Assembly (NCBI GenBank): GCA_903871875.1
Contig: CAIQIR010000070.1
Span: forward strand, 1 to 64,000
DNA length: 64,000 nt
Source of the DNA: an uncultured Schlesneria sp.
Lineage (GTDB): Bacteria; Planctomycetota; Planctomycetia; Planctomycetales; Planctomycetaceae
Direction of reading: 5' to 3'
Every line of letters starts with the position of its first letter. Position 1 is the stretch's first letter. This document shows, in pieces, positions 53,697 to 63,312 of the stretch. The translations under genes were made by a program, and so were the position numbers. The notes beneath the pieces were generated by a model. That model saw only the letters and a program-made list of their open reading frames with translations. It did no database searches and was not told the DNA's origin.

Positions 53697-56600
53697 ATGA
53701 CTGCAATTGGTGATACTGCCGAGAAGACTTACTGGCGAAGCCTTGAAGAGTTGGCGGCAACGCCTGAATTCACGGAATTTCTGCATCGCGAATTTCCTGT
53801 CGCCGCGTCCGAGTTTCCCGAGTCGATGTCGCGTCGTCGCTGGCTGCAGTTGATGGGCGCTTCGCTGTCGATGGCGGGTATCAGCGGCTGTTGGCAAAAG
53901 GAAACCATCGCACCCTTTGCTGTGCGTCCTGAAAATCGCATTCCTGGTATTCCCCAGCGGTTTGCCAGTTCACTCGAGATTGGAGGTGCCGCTCGGCCGG
54001 TGGTCGTCACCTCGTACGACGGTCGCCCGATTAAGATGGAAGGACACGTTGATCACCCGGCCAGTCTGGGTGCCACCGACACGTTCACGCAAGCATCGCT
54101 GCTGCATCTCTATGATCCTGATCGTAGTCGCGACGTGCTGCAGTTTGAACGCGATCAACGCTACACGCGGACCTGGGATGACTTCGCCGAGTTTGTGAAG
54201 ACGTTGGCGGCATCGGCGCGGGAATCGGCTGGTAAAGGCGTGCGAGTCGTCGCTGAACGAAGTTCCTCGCTCAGTCGAGCTCGCCTCGCTGGACGACTGC
54301 TCAAATTGTTCCCCAATGCGAAATGGTATGAACATGAGCCGGTGTCGCGGATCAACGAGCGGCTGGGGTCGAAGCTGGCCTTCGGCAGTGAAGCGCGGCC
54401 CGTTTTTGATCTGGCTCGCGCCGACATCGTCTTGGCTCTCGATTCCGATCTTTTCGATTTTCACCCGAATTCGGTCACTCTGATTCGTGCGTGGTCGGAA
54501 CGTCGTGTTCCCGAATCGGGGCCGATGAATCGCGTTTATGCCGTCGAAAGTCAGTTTTCGACATTAGGGACTGTCGCCGACCATCGGTTCGCTTTGCGTT
54601 CGGCCGATATCGCTGCCTTTTTTGCTACAGTTGCTCAAGCGGTCAATACGCTGGTTGCCAGTGACAAGCCAGCGAATGTTGACATGGCTCATGAAGACGC
54701 TGACGCGAAATTTGTCCGGGTGCTTGCCAGCGATCTGGTTGCACATCGCGGTCGCAGCCTGGTCGTGGTGGGGCCGACTCAACCTCCCGAAGTTCATGCG
54801 GCCGCGCATCGACTCAACAAACTGCTCGGAAATCTGGGTGAGACGGTTACGTTCGTTTTCGAGCCCGTCTCGGTGGCTGTCGAAACGACCGATCCCTTGG
54901 CAGATCTGACGGCGGAAATCGAACGCGGCGAAGTCGACGTTCTGGTCATGTTGGGCGGCAATCCTGCCTATGAATCAACTGCTTTAGCAGCGGCCTTGCC
55001 CAAGGTGACGCATCGCCTGCGTCTGGGAAGTTATGTCGACGAGTCATCGCTGGTTTCGACTTGGCACTTGCCACGCGCTCATCAGATGGAAACATGGGGC
55101 GACGGATATTCCTATGACGGAACTCTGACATTGCGTCAGCCCCTGATTGATCCGATCTTCAGTGGTCGATCTGACGAAGAGTTGCTGGGACTGCTGTGTA
55201 GCGGGGAGCATACGGGAAGTGAGTCCATTACCCGGGCCACATTGGAAGATGTCCTGTCGACTGGTAACTTCGAAGAGGCTTGGCGAAAGTTGGTCCACGA
55301 TGGCTTCCTGCCGGACCGTGGATTGTCCAAGGTCACACCCGAATTGCAGGCGCCAACCGACGCTGCCGCCGATGCGAAGCGTCCAGCGGGATTGGAAGTG
55401 GTGTTCACCCCCAGTTCCAGCACCTATGACGGTCGGTTTGCGAACAATGGCTGGTTGCAAGAAACACCAGCACCTTTAACAAAAATCACCTGGCAGAACG
55501 CGGCGTTGCTGGCTCCGTCGACGGCTAAAGAGCTGAAAATCACTACTGGCGATGTTGTGAAGGTAACGATCCGTGGGAAAAGCGTTGAGCTTCCGGCCTA
55601 CGTACTTCCTGGTCAGGCCAAGAATTCGATTGGGTTGGCGCTGGGCTATGGAAGAACGGCCGCCGGACATGTGGGTGGTAGTCTCGTCGCCGGAGTGGCT
55701 CCGGTCGGCGTGAATATCGCTCCACTACGGGTTCACAGCACCACCACCTTCGACGGTGATGTCCAGATCGCTCCCGTAGGTAAACGCGTGACGCTGGCGA
55801 TCACACAGGATCACCATGCGATCGACACAGTGGGCCTGGCGGAAATCGCGGGACGCATTGGTCAACTCGTTCGGGAAGGGACTCAAAAACAATACGCCGA
55901 GCATCCTGATTTTGCTCAACACGCAGTGCACCACCCGCCGCTGGAATCGCTGTGGACCGAGCGATCATCGGAAGGCCATGCGTGGGGGATGTCGATTGAC
56001 CTCAGCAAGTGCGTCGGTTGCAACGCATGTCTCGTCGCCTGCCAATCGGAAAATAACGTGCCGATCGTCGGTCCCGAGCAAGTTGCTAAGGGCCGCGAAA
56101 TGCACTGGATTCGCGTCGATCGCTATTTCGCTGGCGATGTCGACAATCCCCAGATTGTGACTCAGCCGGTGACCTGTCAGCACTGTGAGAATGCCCCGTG
56201 CGAACAGGTTTGCCCCGTGGCAGCCACCGTGCATAGTCCTGAGGGGTTGAACGATATGGCGTACAACCGCTGTGTGGGGACTCGTTACTGTGCTAACAAC
56301 TGCCCCTACAAGGTACGACGCTTTAACTTCCTCGATTTCACCGGCCACCTCGAGAAGGCGAACGAAGAACTGGCCCGATTGATTATCAATCCGGAAGTTA
56401 CCGTTCGCAGCCGCGGCGTGATGGAAAAATGCACGTTCTGCGTTCAGCGCATTCAGAACGTCAAAATCCAAGCAAAAAATGACCAGCTTCCAATTGCCGA
56501 TGGCGCAATCCAAACCGCTTGCCAGCAAGCCTGTCCGGCGGCTGCGATTTCCTTCGGAGATTTGCTCGACAAGCAAAGTCAGGTCGCCAAAGCCCATGCC

Positions 56601-56741
56601 AATCCTCGTGCCTATGCGATGCTCGCCGAATTGAACGTCAAGCCGCGAACGAAATATCTGGCCCGAATTCGAAATCCGCATCCTGAACTAGTGACCGCCG
56701 AACTTGAAGGTCACGGGCATGCACACGATCAGACTAGTTGA
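53697..56741 (+). CDS. actB: Alternative complex III subunit ActB, molybdopterin-like and iron-sulfur protein
   Basis: 1,014 residues. A Tat-type signal (SRRRWLQLMGASLSMAGISG) is followed by a cysteine in a lipobox-like ISGC, suggesting a lipid anchor. The first 730 residues resemble molybdopterin oxidoreductases (DHPASLGATDTFTQASLLHL; VLMLGGNPAYEST), although in ACIII this part lacks the cofactor. The C-terminal ferredoxin-like part carries the cluster cysteines CVGCNACLVACQSE, CQHCENAPCEQVCPVA, CVGTRYCANNCPYK and CTFCVQRI with CQQACPAA, sufficient for four clusters. It moves electrons from quinol, oxidised at ActC, to ActA. Confidence 0.94.
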   Translation: MTAIGDTAEKTYWRSLEELAATPEFTEFLHREFPVAASEFPESMSRRRWLQLMGASLSMAGISGCWQKETIAPFAVRPENRIPGIPQRFASSLEIGGAARPVVVTSYDGRPIKMEGHVDHPASLGATDTFTQASLLHLYDPDRSRDVLQFERDQRYTRTWDDFAEFVKTLAASARESAGKGVRVVAERSSSLSRARLAGRLLKLFPNAKWYEHEPVSRINERLGSKLAFGSEARPVFDLARADIVLALDSDLFDFHPNSVTLIRAWSERRVPESGPMNRVYAVESQFSTLGTVADHRFALRSADIAAFFATVAQAVNTLVASDKPANVDMAHEDADAKFVRVLASDLVAHRGRSLVVVGPTQPPEVHAAAHRLNKLLGNLGETVTFVFEPVSVAVETTDPLADLTAEIERGEVDVLVMLGGNPAYESTALAAALPKVTHRLRLGSYVDESSLVSTWHLPRAHQMETWGDGYSYDGTLTLRQPLIDPIFSGRSDEELLGLLCSGEHTGSESITRATLEDVLSTGNFEEAWRKLVHDGFLPDRGLSKVTPELQAPTDAAADAKRPAGLEVVFTPSSSTYDGRFANNGWLQETPAPLTKITWQNAALLAPSTAKELKITTGDVVKVTIRGKSVELPAYVLPGQAKNSIGLALGYGRTAAGHVGGSLVAGVAPVGVNIAPLRVHSTTTFDGDVQIAPVGKRVTLAITQDHHAIDTVGLAEIAGRIGQLVREGTQKQYAEHPDFAQHAVHHPPLESLWTERSSEGHAWGMSIDLSKCVGCNACLVACQSENNVPIVGPEQVAKGREMHWIRVDRYFAGDVDNPQIVTQPVTCQHCENAPCEQVCPVAATVHSPEGLNDMAYNRCVGTRYCANNCPYKVRRFNFLDFTGHLEKANEELARLIINPEVTVRSRGVMEKCTFCVQRIQNVKIQAKNDQLPIADGAIQTACQQACPAAAISFGDLLDKQSQVAKAHANPRAYAMLAELNVKPRTKYLARIRNPHPELVTAELEGHGHAHDQTS

Positions 56742-56818
56742 AAGCCGAATTATCGATCCGTTGTCCAGCCCGTTTTTGAGATCCGACACGAACCCTTAGC
56801 AGATTGAATCACGTTTCC

Positions 56819-58216
56819 ATGTCGACCGTCACAGCCGACTTTCTGAACAACACTCAAGAGCAGCCCGGCGTTCGTTCGCCGCTGGTGTTGGGTAGACATG
56901 ACAACACGACCGTTACCGAGCGGATTTGTCAGATCGCGGAATCGCCCAAGCCGCCGCGAGCTTGGTATATCGCGATTTCGATCTCGAGCTCGTTCACGTT
57001 GATGTTGTTTGGCCTGATCGGTTACCTGGTCACAACCGGTGTGGGTGTCTGGGGTAACAATGCTCCCGTCTTCTGGGCGTGGGATATTGTCAATTTCGTG
57101 TTCTGGGTCGGGATTGGACACGCCGGAACGTTGATTTCGGCCATCTTGTTTTTGTTCCGACAACACTGGCGTACGAGTATCAATCGCTTCGCGGAAGCGA
57201 TGACGATCTTCGCAGTTGTCTGTGCCGGTATTTTTCCGAGTGTTCACGTCGGTCGCGTGTGGGTCATTTATTGGCTCTTGCCCGTTCCCAATCAGAATGC
57301 GATTTGGCCCAACTTCCGTAGTCCGTTGCTGTGGGACGTCTTTGCCGTTTCGACGTATGCAACGGTCTCGCTGCTGTTCTGGTACATGGGAATGATTCCC
57401 GACATCGCGACGTTCCGCGATCGAGCCACCTCGCGCTGGCGACAAGTCGTTTATGGTGTACTCTCGCTGGGTTGGACAGGCTCGGCTCGGCAGTGGCATC
57501 GTTATGAGAAGGCGTATCTACTGTTGGCGGCGTTGGCCACGCCACTCGTACTCAGTGTGCACACCGTCGTGAGTTTTGACTTTGCCGTGTCGCAGGTTCC
57601 TGGCTGGCACACCACAATTTTCCCCCCTTACTTCGTGGCGGGAGCGGTGTTCAGTGGCTTTGCCATGGTGGTCACGCTGATGGTGCCTGCTCGGGCCTTC
57701 TTCGGTCTGAAGGAATTGGTCACCTTGCGACACCTCGAGAATATGAACAAGATCATTCTCGTGACCGGTTCCATGGTCGGTTATGCGTATGCGATGGAAT
57801 TCTTCACGGCTTGGTATAGCGGTAACCGCTACGAGCAGTTCGCGTTTATCAACCGCGCTTTTGGTCCTTACGCCTGGGCCTATTGGACGATGGTGACCTG
57901 CAATGTCATCAGCCCGCAGTTGTTCTGGTTCAAGAAGGTACGCACCACACCCTGGATGATGGTGATCGTCTGCATTTTCGTGAACATCGGAATGTGGTTC
58001 GAACGGTTTGTGATCACCGTGACATCGCTTAGCCGCGACTTCCTGCCTTCGAGCTGGGGTTACTACAAGCCGACCTTCGTGGACATTGGGATGTTTGTCG
58101 GCAGCTTCGGGCTGTTCTTCACGTTGTTTCTGTTGTTCTGCCGATTCCTGCCCATCGTTGCCATGGCCGAAGTGAAGTCCGTCATGCCGGCGAATCATGC
58201 TAACGAAGACCATTGA
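56819..58216 (+). CDS. actC: Alternative complex III subunit ActC, NrfD-like quinol-binding membrane protein
   Basis: 465 residues, about ten membrane segments ([73 protein letters not shown]). It belongs to the NrfD/PsrC family and is the larger quinol-oxidising membrane subunit of ACIII. The conserved [12 protein letters not shown] and [13 protein letters not shown] blocks are visible. ATG 56819 ([11 protein letters not shown]) is preferred over an upstream TTG at 56804. Lies 77 bases after actB. Confidence 0.93.
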   Translation: MSTVTADFLNNTQEQPGVRSPLVLGRHDNTTVTERICQIAESPKPPRAWYIAISISSSFTLMLFGLIGYLVTTGVGVWGNNAPVFWAWDIVNFVFWVGIGHAGTLISAILFLFRQHWRTSINRFAEAMTIFAVVCAGIFPSVHVGRVWVIYWLLPVPNQNAIWPNFRSPLLWDVFAVSTYATVSLLFWYMGMIPDIATFRDRATSRWRQVVYGVLSLGWTGSARQWHRYEKAYLLLAALATPLVLSVHTVVSFDFAVSQVPGWHTTIFPPYFVAGAVFSGFAMVVTLMVPARAFFGLKELVTLRHLENMNKIILVTGSMVGYAYAMEFFTAWYSGNRYEQFAFINRAFGPYAWAYWTMVTCNVISPQLFWFKKVRTTPWMMVIVCIFVNIGMWFERFVITVTSLSRDFLPSSWGYYKPTFVDIGMFVGSFGLFFTLFLLFCRFLPIVAMAEVKSVMPANHANEDH

Positions 58217-58281
58217 ACAGAAGACCACTGGAAAGAAGTCCGACCCTTGAACGGGTCGGATGTTTGTGAGCCGTTTTAATT

Positions 58282-59700
58282 ATGACTGCGACGATTGCTC
58301 CGAAAGAGAAACACCACGCCAGCCATCCCGTCGTGGATGAATCGCCGCTGTTGGCTGCCGTGATTGCCGAATTTCCATCGGCGGGAGCGGTGCTGACTGC
58401 GGCGAAAACGATCCGTCAGGCAGGATGGACCGACTGGGATGTCCACAGCCCGTTTCCGATTCACGGAATTGACGACGTGATGGGCATTCGGCCGACGCGC
58501 CTGCCCTGGATCACGTTGGGGGCTGGTGCGATGGGAATCACGGTCGCCCTGTTGATGCAATGGTGGATGAACGGCGTCGACTATCCGTTCTGGATCAGTG
58601 GCAAGCCGTTCTTCGGACTGCCAGCGGCCGCACCCGTGGCGTTCGAGTTGATGATTCTGTTCGCGGCTCTGTCGACCATTGCGGGCATGCTGTTGCTGAA
58701 CGGTTTGCCGCGGTTTTCGAATCCGCTGTTTTCATCCGAAGGATTTCGGCGAGCCACCAGCGATCGGTTCTTCATCTGTATTTCCGCTCGCGATCCGATG
58801 TTCGATCGTGAAGTCGCATTGAAAGCGTTCAGCGATTGCCATGCGACTGCCATCGATGAATGCTGGGCGCCGCCCGCCAGTGAAAGGAAATTTCCCAAAG
58901 CCCTTTCCTTGGCTTTGATGGTCCTATTCACGCTGGCCCTGATTCCACCGGTTTTGATTGCCCAGAAGCGATCAACCACGACTACGGAACCACGCCTGCA
59001 CGCCATTTCCGACATGGATTTTCAGCCGAAGTTCAAACCCCAACGGACAAGCACCCTGTTCGCCGACGGACGTGCCATGCGACCGCAGGTCTCGGGGACG
59101 GTCGCTCGCGGTGATCTGCGAGCCGATTCACGTTTGTTCAAAGGACTGGAGCCGGGACCGAAAGTTCATCGGACTTTGGCTCTTCTGCAAACCGCACCCG
59201 CGACACCGCCTGTCGCTCGCCTGGTTTCCGCAGAAGGCGGGCCGCGAGACGTTGCCGAACGGTTGGTGGCTTTGGCCGATCCTCCACCGGCAGATCCGCT
59301 CGATTCGCAGCCTTGGGTCACTTCGTTTCCGGTTCCGGTGACGTCCAAAACGATGAAGCGAGGTCAGGAACGTTACAACATTTATTGCGCGACGTGCCAT
59401 GGGTTGGCCGGCGATGGCGATGGATTAGTCACGCGGCGGGCGTTGGAACTCGAACAGGGAACCTGGATCAAGCCAACAACGTTTCATAGCGACAATTTGC
59501 GGGCCCAGCCGGTTGGACGCCTGTTCCATTCGATCACAAACGGCGTTCGCAAGATGCCGAGTTACGCAGATCTTGTTTCGGTCGAGGATCGCTGGGCGAT
59601 CATTCTGTATGTAAAGGCGTTGCAGCAAGCGAGGCATGCCGACGCCAAGGACATTCCTTCGGACCTCATCCCGCAACTTCGCGATCTGCCCAAGGAGTGA
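58282..59700 (+). CDS. actDE: ActD-ActE fusion: DUF3341 membrane subunit joined to a monoheme cytochrome c
   Basis: 472 residues. The N-terminal half is ActD (DUF3341): an alpha/beta start (LAAVIAEFPSAGAVLTAAKT; DWDVHSPFPIHGIDDVMGI) and two membrane segments (GAGAMGITVALLMQWWM; FELMILFAALSTIAGMLLLN). A third hydrophobic segment (ALSLALMVLFTLALIPPVLI) leads into a periplasmic linker and a C-terminal monoheme cytochrome c with CATCH, RGQERYNIYC and the methionine ligand region GVRKMPSYADLV. In many bacteria these are two genes, with ActE a lipoprotein; here they share one chain, so the third membrane segment replaces the lipid anchor. There is no stop or frame change between the halves. Confidence 0.92.
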   Translation: MTATIAPKEKHHASHPVVDESPLLAAVIAEFPSAGAVLTAAKTIRQAGWTDWDVHSPFPIHGIDDVMGIRPTRLPWITLGAGAMGITVALLMQWWMNGVDYPFWISGKPFFGLPAAAPVAFELMILFAALSTIAGMLLLNGLPRFSNPLFSSEGFRRATSDRFFICISARDPMFDREVALKAFSDCHATAIDECWAPPASERKFPKALSLALMVLFTLALIPPVLIAQKRSTTTTEPRLHAISDMDFQPKFKPQRTSTLFADGRAMRPQVSGTVARGDLRADSRLFKGLEPGPKVHRTLALLQTAPATPPVARLVSAEGGPRDVAERLVALADPPPADPLDSQPWVTSFPVPVTSKTMKRGQERYNIYCATCHGLAGDGDGLVTRRALELEQGTWIKPTTFHSDNLRAQPVGRLFHSITNGVRKMPSYADLVSVEDRWAIILYVKALQQARHADAKDIPSDLIPQLRDLPKE

Positions 59701-59708
59701 CCTGTTAG

Positions 59709-60962
59709 ATGACCACTGTTGTCGCTGAAATGACGCCTCATTCGCCGAAAGAGCTCGCCTCGTTTGCGAATCAGAACTTGGGCTTCCTGGAAGGGCGAGC
59801 CAATCAAGGTGCTTACATCATTGGAGGCCTGGGGCTGACCCTCGCCTTGGTGCTGGGGCTTTGCGCCGGAGATGGATTGCAGCACTTCTGGCACAGCTAT
59901 TTGCTGGCCGTCTGTTTCTATACCAGCTTGTCCTTAGGCGGTTTCGCTTTTGTCGCGCTGCAGTATTTGACGAGGGCTGGCTGGAGCATCGTCGTGCGGC
60001 GGATCGCCGAGATCTTCGCCGTTTCAATCAAGACGTGCGGCGTGTTGTTTCTTCCGATCGTCCTGTCGGTGCTGATGGGCTCAAGCTCGTTGTACATCTG
60101 GAATAACCCGGAATTGGCCCGGACCGATGAATTGATTCGTAGCAAAGTTCCTTATCTGAATTCGTGGTTCTTTGCTCTCCGACAAGTGATCTATTTCTCG
60201 GCCTGGACATACTTAACCCAGCGATTTTGGAAAGCCTCTCTGGACCAGGATCGCAATGGCAACCCCGAGACGACGTTGCGACTGGAACGGCTGAGCGCTC
60301 CGACGTTGTTGGTCTTTGCGATCACTACCACATTCGCATCGATCGACTGGATGATGTCGCTGGATCCGCACTGGTTCAGCTCGATTTTCGGGATCTATTT
60401 CTTCAGCGGCTGCATGGTCGGATTTCTGGCCGCATTGAATCTGGTTGTGAATCTGCTGCAGCGACGTTTCGAACTGCTGTCGATGATCACCGCCGATCAT
60501 CGACATGACATGGGAAAACTGTTGTTTGGATTCATGTGCTTCTGGGCCTATATCGGATTCTCGCAATACTTGTTGATTTGGTATGCGAACGTGCCCGAAG
60601 AAACGGTCTGGTTCAAGGTACGGCAATCGGGAACCTGGGGTGCGGTTTCTATCGCCATGATGATCGGTCACTTCGTACTGCCGTTCTTGGGGTTGATGCC
60701 CAAATCGATGAAGCGTGATCCCCAGATGCTGGCCGCCTGGTCGCTGGTGCTGCTGGTGATGCATGCAGTCGACTACTACTGGTTAATTTTCCCGACGTTT
60801 GAAATCGATGGCCCGACGCTGCCATTGCTTTCGCTTTCGTGCCTGATGGGAGTCGGTGGCCTGTATGTGGCTGCCTGGCTGTCCATCGCCGGGCAACGCT
60901 CTCTCGTGCCGCTCGCCGATCCACGACTACCGGAGTCGCTGGCCGTACACAACCTGATGTGA
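59709..60962 (+). CDS. actF: Alternative complex III subunit ActF, second NrfD-like membrane protein
   Basis: 417 residues, about ten hydrophobic segments (YIIGGLGLTLALVLGLCAGD; TCGVLFLPIVLSVLMGSSSL; LLVFAITTTFASIDWMMSLD; VSIAMMIGHFVLPFLGLMPK). ActF is the NrfD-like partner of ActC. The block FASIDWMMSLDPHWFSSIFG is a family signature. It begins 8 bases after the ActDE fusion, confirming one operon. ATG 59709 gives MTTVVAEM; the first 25 residues are hydrophilic as expected. Confidence 0.93.
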   Translation: MTTVVAEMTPHSPKELASFANQNLGFLEGRANQGAYIIGGLGLTLALVLGLCAGDGLQHFWHSYLLAVCFYTSLSLGGFAFVALQYLTRAGWSIVVRRIAEIFAVSIKTCGVLFLPIVLSVLMGSSSLYIWNNPELARTDELIRSKVPYLNSWFFALRQVIYFSAWTYLTQRFWKASLDQDRNGNPETTLRLERLSAPTLLVFAITTTFASIDWMMSLDPHWFSSIFGIYFFSGCMVGFLAALNLVVNLLQRRFELLSMITADHRHDMGKLLFGFMCFWAYIGFSQYLLIWYANVPEETVWFKVRQSGTWGAVSIAMMIGHFVLPFLGLMPKSMKRDPQMLAAWSLVLLVMHAVDYYWLIFPTFEIDGPTLPLLSLSCLMGVGGLYVAAWLSIAGQRSLVPLADPRLPESLAVHNLM

Positions 60963-61016
60963 TTTCACTCGAAGGTTCCGGCCTTCGCTTAGACCGCTAT
61001 TTGATAGGAGTTTTTG

Positions 61017-61334
61017 ATGGCCCGCTACGACGACTTGAACACTCAAAACATTTCTGTGATTGGGCTGTGTGGTGCCGTTGGCACCTTTGTTCTGATTCTG
61101 GGTTTGCAGGTGATGTATTATCACTACGAATCCCTCGAAATGTCTCGCAAAGTGCTGGCCGCGCCGCTGGCTGGTCCAGAGTCCGTGCTCAATGAACAAC
61201 GCAATCGCCTGGCTTCGTACGGCTGGGTTGATCGTGAGCAGCAGATTGTCGCCGTGCCGATTGACGAAGCGATGTCGCAAGTCATCGCCCGTGAGCAACA
61301 GCTGGCCATGAGGAATTCGGCCAATGTCAATTGA
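61017..61334 (+). CDS. Small single-span membrane protein of the ACIII operon
   Basis: 105 residues from ATG 61017, with AGGAG about 7 bases upstream. One membrane segment (VIGLCGAVGTFVLILGLQVM) is followed by a soluble tail with RLASYGWVDREQQIVAVPID and AMSQVIAREQQ. No heme or metal motif is present. Its position between actF and SCO, and an overlap of 11 bases with SCO, indicate cotranslation with the respiratory genes. It may be an accessory ACIII or oxidase subunit; no named family was recognised. Confidence 0.75.
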   Translation: MARYDDLNTQNISVIGLCGAVGTFVLILGLQVMYYHYESLEMSRKVLAAPLAGPESVLNEQRNRLASYGWVDREQQIVAVPIDEAMSQVIAREQQLAMRNSANVN

Positions 61335-62313
61335 TTGTCGTCGCGGGCGACCTTTGATGGATGGGATGTGTTCGTGGTTGATCGCTCTGTTTGCCACAGG
61401 GCTGTTGATCGGTCATGCGCCACAAGTCCGCGGGGAAGCCTACGACAATCAATTACCGAGTGAATTGAAGGGGATGGGGGTCACAGAACATCTGTCTGAC
61501 AAGATTCCTCTCGACCTGATGTTTCAAGATGACAAAGGACGTGACGTTCAACTGGCTCAATTCTTTCAGGCCGGACGACCGGTGATCCTGTCGTTCAACT
61601 ATTCCAATTGTCCGATGCTCTGCAGCTTGCAATTGTCAGGAGTGGTGGCCGGTCTGAAAGAAGTGGAACTGACCTGTGGCAAAGATTTTGAATTTGTCTC
61701 GGTCAGCATCGATCCTCACGAACAGTCCTTCCGGGCAGCCCAAACACGCCAGCGCTACTATCAAATGTATGGTCGAGAGGGAACGGGGTCTGGTTGGCAC
61801 TTTTTGGTCGGGTCAGACAAGGCGATTAAGGCTCTGGTCGAGGCGGTCGGTGTCACTTATCGATACCTTCCCGAACGTAAGGAATATCTCCATCCGGCCG
61901 TTTGCGTCGCCGTCACGCCCGACGGTCGTTTGTCGCGCTATCTGTATGGTGTTGAGTTTGCACCGCAGACGTTGCGATTGGCGCTGGTCGAATCGAGCGA
62001 CGGAAAGATCGGCACAACGCTCGATCAGATTCTGTTGTTCTGCTTCCACTACGACAGCGGGACTGGACGCTATTCGCTGGCCGCGCGTCGCTTGATGACA
62101 ACGGCTGGAATGATCACCGCCGTGGTGCTAGCTCTGTTTTTGTTGCGACAATTCCGCAGGGAATCACGACTGCGTCGATCCGTTTTGAGCGTTGCCAACA
62201 AGCGGGATCCGTTGGATTCCCCGTTACCGCCAGCTCCGGTGCTCGCCGGCATCGATCAACCGATATCGACTCTTCGTTTGCATCCGGACGTGGCCGGATC
62301 TTCCGTCAATTAA
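61324..62313 (+). CDS. sco: SCO1/SenC-type copper chaperone
   Basis: 329 residues. A membrane segment or signal (CSWLIALFATGLLIGHAPQV) precedes a thioredoxin-like domain with the copper motif NCPMLC and a later histidine in KEYLHPAVC, the third ligand. ILSFNYSNCP and FEFVSVSIDPHEQ are typical. A C-terminal membrane segment (AGMITAVVLALFLLRQF) is an addition compared with classical SCO. The protein would load copper into the CuA centre of the oxidase subunit II encoded 27 bases downstream. The start overlaps the preceding gene by 11 bases. Confidence 0.92.
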   Translation: MSIDCRRGRPLMDGMCSWLIALFATGLLIGHAPQVRGEAYDNQLPSELKGMGVTEHLSDKIPLDLMFQDDKGRDVQLAQFFQAGRPVILSFNYSNCPMLCSLQLSGVVAGLKEVELTCGKDFEFVSVSIDPHEQSFRAAQTRQRYYQMYGREGTGSGWHFLVGSDKAIKALVEAVGVTYRYLPERKEYLHPAVCVAVTPDGRLSRYLYGVEFAPQTLRLALVESSDGKIGTTLDQILLFCFHYDSGTGRYSLAARRLMTTAGMITAVVLALFLLRQFRRESRLRRSVLSVANKRDPLDSPLPPAPVLAGIDQPISTLRLHPDVAGSSVN

Positions 62314-62340
62314 AGTGACTACGAAACTGATAGGGATTTT

Positions 62341-63300
62341 ATGATTTTGGCAGAGGGTGGCGGGTCGGATAACGGATCATTCTGGTTCCCCGCGCCCAGT
62401 TCCAGCAATGCCAGCCAAGTCGACAGCCTGTTCAATTTCATTCTGTCGTTGTCGGCGTTCTTTTTTGTGTTGATCGTCGGACTGATGCTGATTTTCGTGG
62501 TCCGCTATCGCCGCCGTCCCGGCTACGTGCAGGCACCCGCGTCGGATCACAACAATACGCTCGAGATTCTGTGGTCAGTGATTCCCGGGATCCTCACGAT
62601 CTTCATTTTCTTCCGTGGGTTCATGGGGTATCTCGACATGCGGACCCCGCCTTCGGAAACATACGAGATCAAAGTCAACGCAAAGAAATGGTCATGGGCG
62701 TTCCAATACCCCAATGGCTATATCGATAATGACCTGCATATACCGTTCAATCGCCCCGTGAAATTGACCATGACGTCGGAGGACGTCATTCACAGCCTGT
62801 TTATCCCGGCGTTCCGCACCAAGATGGATATCGTCCCCGGTCGGTACACCTCGATGTGGTTCGACGCGACGCGAACAGGCGAATTTCCGCTGCTGTGTGC
62901 CGAATACTGCGGAACAAAGCATTCGGAAATGTTGGCGAACGTCGTCGTGCATCCTTCGGGCGAATTCGAAAAATGGCTCGAACAGGCGTCGAACCTATTG
63001 GCGACCCTGCCACCAGTGGAAGCGGGCAAGATTCTTTTTACCCGCCGCGGCTGTGCCCAGTGTCATACGATCGACGGCAGCGCTCGGACGGGGCCCTCGT
63101 TTAAGGGGACGTTTGGCACCAAGCAGTCGCTAACCGACGGCAGTTCGATCGAAATGGACGAAAACTATATCCGCGAATCGATTTTGGAACCTTTGAAGAA
63201 AGTCCGGGCCGGTTATCGGCCGGTCATGCCTTCTTATAAAGGGCAGCTCAAAGACCCAGAGATTGACGCGATCATTGAATTTATCAAAAGCCTGAAGTGA
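62341..63300 (+). CDS. coxB: Cytochrome c oxidase subunit II with fused cytochrome c domain
   Basis: 319 residues. Two N-terminal membrane segments (FNFILSLSAFFFVLIVGLML; ILWSVIPGILTIFIFFRGFM) precede the CuA domain (VIHSLFIPAFRTKMDIVPGR; CAEYCGTKHSEM with both CuA cysteines, His and Met). After it comes a cytochrome c domain with heme motif CAQCH and methionine ligand region RPVMPSYKGQ. This caa3-type subunit takes electrons directly. It has no separate signal peptide; the first residues are hydrophilic. coxA starts 12 bases after it. Confidence 0.95.
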   Translation: MILAEGGGSDNGSFWFPAPSSSNASQVDSLFNFILSLSAFFFVLIVGLMLIFVVRYRRRPGYVQAPASDHNNTLEILWSVIPGILTIFIFFRGFMGYLDMRTPPSETYEIKVNAKKWSWAFQYPNGYIDNDLHIPFNRPVKLTMTSEDVIHSLFIPAFRTKMDIVPGRYTSMWFDATRTGEFPLLCAEYCGTKHSEMLANVVVHPSGEFEKWLEQASNLLATLPPVEAGKILFTRRGCAQCHTIDGSARTGPSFKGTFGTKQSLTDGSSIEMDENYIRESILEPLKKVRAGYRPVMPSYKGQLKDPEIDAIIEFIKSLK

Positions 63301-63312
63301 AAAGGAAAAGGC

